Positions 60,610 through 64,000 of a stretch of DNA of 64,000 nt are shown here, piece after piece. Each line of letters opens with the position of its first letter. The stretch's first letter is position 1. The notes beneath the pieces are model-generated. The model ran no database searches. It was not told where the DNA came from and saw only the letters and a list, made by a program, of their open reading frames with translations. A program made the position numbers and the translations under genes. The stretch comes from Nansenia antarctica. Its lineage: Eukaryota; Chordata; Actinopteri; Argentiniformes; Microstomatidae. The DNA is taken from assembly GCA_963989245.1 (NCBI GenBank), contig OZ022339.1, positions 58,200,482-58,264,481 on the forward strand, in the 5' to 3' direction.

Positions 60610-61446
60610 CACAAGCCAGTATACTGTACCATTGGCAAATGGACAATTGGCTGCAGTATGCATCATTTACCTCAAGGGGAAAAGCCTTGGCCAACGATGG
60701 CTTTGCAGGCTACAGTTTCACTAGCCTGAGTACCTTGACTAAATGGCTGTAATTGCTCTTTTAATAAGTCCCTTTAATGAGTGGTTTCACAGTCCTTTGC
60801 CACCGGCACTGCCCTTGATAGACTAAGGACAGAAGTCATAATATCTCTATGGAAACTGATTCACCCTGTCTGTATCTCCATCTGTCCTATTGTGCATTAG
60901 TTGGATTAAGTCCAATAGGCAAAAACTGTCTTTGTTGTGTACAGTACTAACAGTCCTGAAATACACAAATCCGTTCCCAAAAGTGTAACACATACAAAAC
61001 CTGCACTGTACTGCAGGTTTTGTATGAAACGACCACAATTATCATGAACATCGCCATGGCCGATGCTAGAATCGCCGTAGGTGTTTCCGATGTGTGCAGC
61101 CACTTGAGAGGGTAACATCAGATTATTATTATGATACAAAAATCCAAAGCCTGGGGGGTAGCCTGAGTAAGAACTGAACCCTTGACCATGGGTGTATCAG
61201 TCCAACACCAAACACATCATTATATCAAGACGTTTGAGTTACTGGAAGAGCCTGCTCTTCTTAAGGATGCTAGAACATGTACAACTAAAGCTGACATCAA
61301 CACACTGTGTTGTTACCCATCGAGCGTGCACAGTATATGCGTGGAGAGTACTGAGATATTTCTGTTCAACAATGGGATCTATTATTTTCTATTACATTTT
61401 TGTCTATTCTACTCTATTCACATCAACACCTCCCGATCCCTCTCAC

Positions 61447-61716
61447 CTCTGACTACGATAGTCGTAGACTTCTTGGCCGGGTTGCCAACGTTGTTGGTGG
61501 CCACACAGCTGTAGACACCAGCCTCGTCTGAGGTGATGGCGGGCAGGGTGAGGGTCCCTCCTTTGACCACGCTCTTCTCCGGCAAGCTGTCTGTGCTACT
61601 GATCCAGTTGAGCGTAGGACTGGGCTCCCCACCTGTGGTGATGCAGACCAGGGAGACTATCGAACCTGGGTTCACCACGATGGGGTCCTCCACCAACAGC
61701 TTGATGGAGGGAGAAG
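61447..61716 (-). CDS. mdga2: mdga2 exon: third Ig-like domain
   Basis: This 270-nt exon encodes one complete Ig domain, phase 1 to 1, with acceptor cctccatag and donor GTGAGA. It reads ASPSIKLLVEDPIVVNPGSI, then VSLVCITTGGEPSPTLNW, ISSTDSLPEKSVVKGGTLTL, PAITSDEAGVYSCVATNN and VGNPAKKSTTIVVR. Both Cys (LVCI, YSCV) and the Trp (LNWI) are in place. SPSIKLLVxDPIVVNPG is MDGA2-like. Confidence 0.97.
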
Positions 61717-62029
61717 CTATGGAGGAAGAGAGAGGGTGAGTTTGGCAGCAGTGGTTGATTGGACTCCTCGGAGAGGAATCATGAAAGATATTCCCAAGGA
61801 ATTGATTGTTATGCTCAACTGATTCAACTGATAAAGGGTATTGACCAACTGATGAGAGATACATTATAGCAGTTGATCGATATGTGTGTATCTGTTATTC
61901 TTGAAAACAGAGCGCATTGCATGTTGTACACAATTGAGTTGCTGTCTGAAGCCAAGGGGTGTGTCAGCACAAAACACGCAAGACACCTTTGGCCCCAATA
62001 AAAATCCCAAACCCCAGAGCACCTCTGAC
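61717..62029 (-). other. mdga2 intron between Ig2 and Ig3
   Basis: A 313-bp intron, donor gtcaga and acceptor tcctccatag. No other feature is seen. Confidence 0.93.
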
Positions 62030-62162
62030 CTGTTTTGTTGGTGAGTTTGAAGATGACACTGCGGTCAGGGATGCCACACACGTTCCTGACTGAGGCGATG
62101 CAGCTGTAGTTGGCGTAGTCCTGAGGACGTAGGTTCTTCAACTTTAGGATCTTCGTCTCCCC
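62030..62162 (-). CDS. mdga2: mdga2 exon: C-terminal part of second Ig-like domain (partial gene)
   Basis: This is the most 5' mdga2 exon in the window: 133 nt, donor gtcaga, ending in phase 1. It encodes GETKILKLKNLRPQDYANYS, then CIASVRNVCGIPDRSVIF and KLTNKTG. DYANYSC is the F-strand motif of Ig2, and the strand-B Cys must be in an exon beyond 64000. The start is uncertain by six nt: the acceptor may be ctgcag (used here) or the tctgag just before it, adding Leu-Gln in frame. Ig1 and Ig2 are the family's known main neuroligin-binding region. Confidence 0.9.
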
Positions 62163-62648
62163 CTGCAGCTCAGATTAGGAACAACAGCAACACTAGTGTG
62201 CAAATGAGTGCGAATATAATTATGTAATAATAAACAACGATATTATTAAAATATATATATTATTCTTTTTTATTGGCCTGCCACCACCCTGACCCCCCTG
62301 CTCTTTGGAGGACAACAAAAATAAAAATAAAAAGAGAAAGTTTTTAGTACAAAAATGTCTCCATTTTGAGGGAGGGAAATAACAAAGAGATAAAACAGTG
62401 AATAAACATTGACCAAATAGGGATTAACAAGGGAAGAAATGGGAACATTGTAGGAGCAAGACAAATAAAGCGAGAACAAAACAAAACAAAACTAAGGAGA
62501 AACAAACAAACAGACATAGCATTGGATTAATCATAAGTTGGTGATAGTTAATGGGGGAGTTTATGTGTTGATGCAGGGGGTATGAAATCAGGGAGTAAGA
62601 TGATGAGAGGAAGAGAGGAAGAGCATAACATTTTGGTGTGGGATTGTA

Positions 62649-62730
<82 letters not shown>

Positions 62731-64000
62731 TTCCTAAGCCTAAAGCGAAGGCCCTGCTCAATATCTGCAATAATTGGCAGCCGGCACATATGGAGGAGAA
62801 GGTGTTACCTGTACCCTTAGACTCAGACTGAAACACATTGAGCAACCGAGAATTTCAAATGTACCAACTATTTCTTCCATCACTGTTTTTTTCTTTCTTA
62901 GGGATTTCAGAGGTGGTCGTATTTTGGACACATTTTTCAATAGCTTCAGTAGCTTTAGTTTGACAAACTATATTTCTCTCAATGGCAGCTTTAGTGCAGT
63001 TCAGAGAGCATATAAAAACAAAAAAACAAAAAATATTAATTAGAAAATTACATTGCATTAAGATCACCTTATTGAGTGATTTGTTGATGACATTTTAGCA
63101 TTTAGCTAATTTTAAGAGGGGTCTGAATACGTATGTACATGAGTTATTTCTGTATTTAAATGTTGATACATTTACTGAAATGTAATGTAAGTCCAAAGGC
63201 ACTGTACATTTTCACGAGTAGCTTCCCTAACACTGGCAATTACATTGAGATAAACATTATTTTCAGTAAACGCTCTTGAGAACAACCAATGTTGGGGATC
63301 TCACTGTAACTTAATTCACAGTAAAATACAATATAACGCATGAAAGGATTACCCAGTTTAATTTACAGAATTGCTCAAATGCTGTGTGGATCGTACTCTA
63401 CTGTGGTTGACGTCTCTACACTGCTACACTGCTATTCCATTCCACAATACTGGAGATAACCAGCCGAGCTACACTAGGGGGTCTCTCACAGAGGGGGGTC
63501 CTCCTTTCTCTGTGTACGTCTGTTTGACTCCACCAGGGCCCTGACAGACAGTCACTAGCTCCACCCGGAGGGCTAGTGGTGTGATGTGAGCCTTTGATCT
63601 GCCTTGCTGCCTCCGGGGGTGGGGGTGGGGTGGGGGGGAGATTAGGACATGAGTCAGTCTGAGCACTGAAGCAGTCCTCAGAACCGCAATTGCTCATCTC
63701 TTTCATTTCCCAATGATCATCTCCCGCAGACGATAATTGTATTAGATTAGGAATGGACTCTGCCTTCTTTTTCCATCAAATCTCTGGTGCCGGCTGATAT
63801 CAGACAATGTTTGGTGGGCATTCAGAAGCCCGGCCTCTCCGCAGTGGGAGACAGATTGGAATAAAAATCTATTTGGAAGACAAAGGGGGCCAGAGGGAGG
63901 GCAGGATGGAGAGAGGGATGGAGGAGGGAATGGAGGGTGGCAAAGATTAGGTAAAGAAAAGGTAGGATGGATAGAGTGGGGGCATGCAAGAGGTTGGAGA
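62163..64000 (-). other. mdga2 intron upstream of the Ig2 exon (partial)
   Basis: At least 1.8 kb of intron continuing beyond the window. It contains a (GT)n tract and otherwise A/T-rich then GA-rich sequence. No exon for the first half of Ig2 is recognisable in it. Confidence 0.8.
62650..62729. repeat. (GT)n microsatellite
   Basis: About 80 bp of GT repeats with one phase break (gtgttgtg) in the middle. Confidence 0.97.

Larger units (their letters stand above)
53833..61446 (-). other. mdga2 intron between Ig3 and Ig4
   Basis: This 7.6-kb intron contains a UG-rich tract at its acceptor, a likely I/Nimb-type LINE end, several (GT)n and (CA)n tracts, pyrimidine-rich stretches near 58870-59160, and a CpG-dense patch at 59850-60260. 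55770-58020 holds nothing I recognise. Confidence 0.9.

Overview
The window is vertebrate genomic DNA, almost certainly from a teleost. It has long introns, GT-AG splice sites, many dinucleotide microsatellites, fish-type LINE, SINE and Ty3/Gypsy debris, and copies of a short hAT-like element whose ends (CAGGGGAGGCTGGTGG, with an internal GGCTCATTGTAATG) I associate with salmoniform and esociform fishes. That taxonomic guess rests on memory of repeat families and is weak.

The window is dominated by one minus-strand gene, which I identify as mdga2 (MAM domain-containing glycosylphosphatidylinositol anchor protein 2). Fourteen consecutive coding exons run from 62162 down to a stop codon at 1321-1319. 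Read in order they encode the end of Ig2, all of Ig3 to Ig6, the fibronectin III domain, a 21-nt linker microexon, the MAM domain over four exons, and a short C-terminal exon with a GPI-type tail. Intron phases agree at every junction and the exons sum to 2286 nt, exactly 762 codons including the stop. The signal peptide, Ig1 and most of Ig2 must lie beyond 64000. Across the Ig5, Ig6, FnIII and MAM exons the wording matches MDGA2 rather than MDGA1. MDGA2 is a GPI-anchored neuronal surface protein that binds neuroligins in cis and limits neurexin-neuroligin synapse formation. Teleosts can carry two mdga2 copies, and I cannot say which this is.

Layout from low to high coordinates: 1-1318 holds the 3' UTR and downstream flank; 1319-3282 the GPI exon and last two MAM exons; 3283-11810 introns with a fold-back element, the first MAM exons and the microexon, with a hAT MITE beside a splice donor; 11811-23457 the FnIII exons, a probable solo LTR and a second fold-back element; 23458-33095 a degraded Gypsy pol, a 41-bp perfect hairpin, an L2 LINE fragment and a SINE; 33096-43737 the Ig6 and Ig5 exons, a 45-bp minisatellite that has copied the Ig6 splice acceptor, a SINE/Gypsy mosaic and a two-length minisatellite; 43738-53832 a 5'-truncated CR1/Rex1-like LINE and the Ig4 exons; 53833-64000 the Ig3 exon, the end of Ig2 and a CpG-rich intronic patch.

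No other host protein-coding gene, RNA gene or CRISPR array is supported. I see no novel multi-gene system. The most unusual signals are repeats that sit on or next to mdga2 splice sites.
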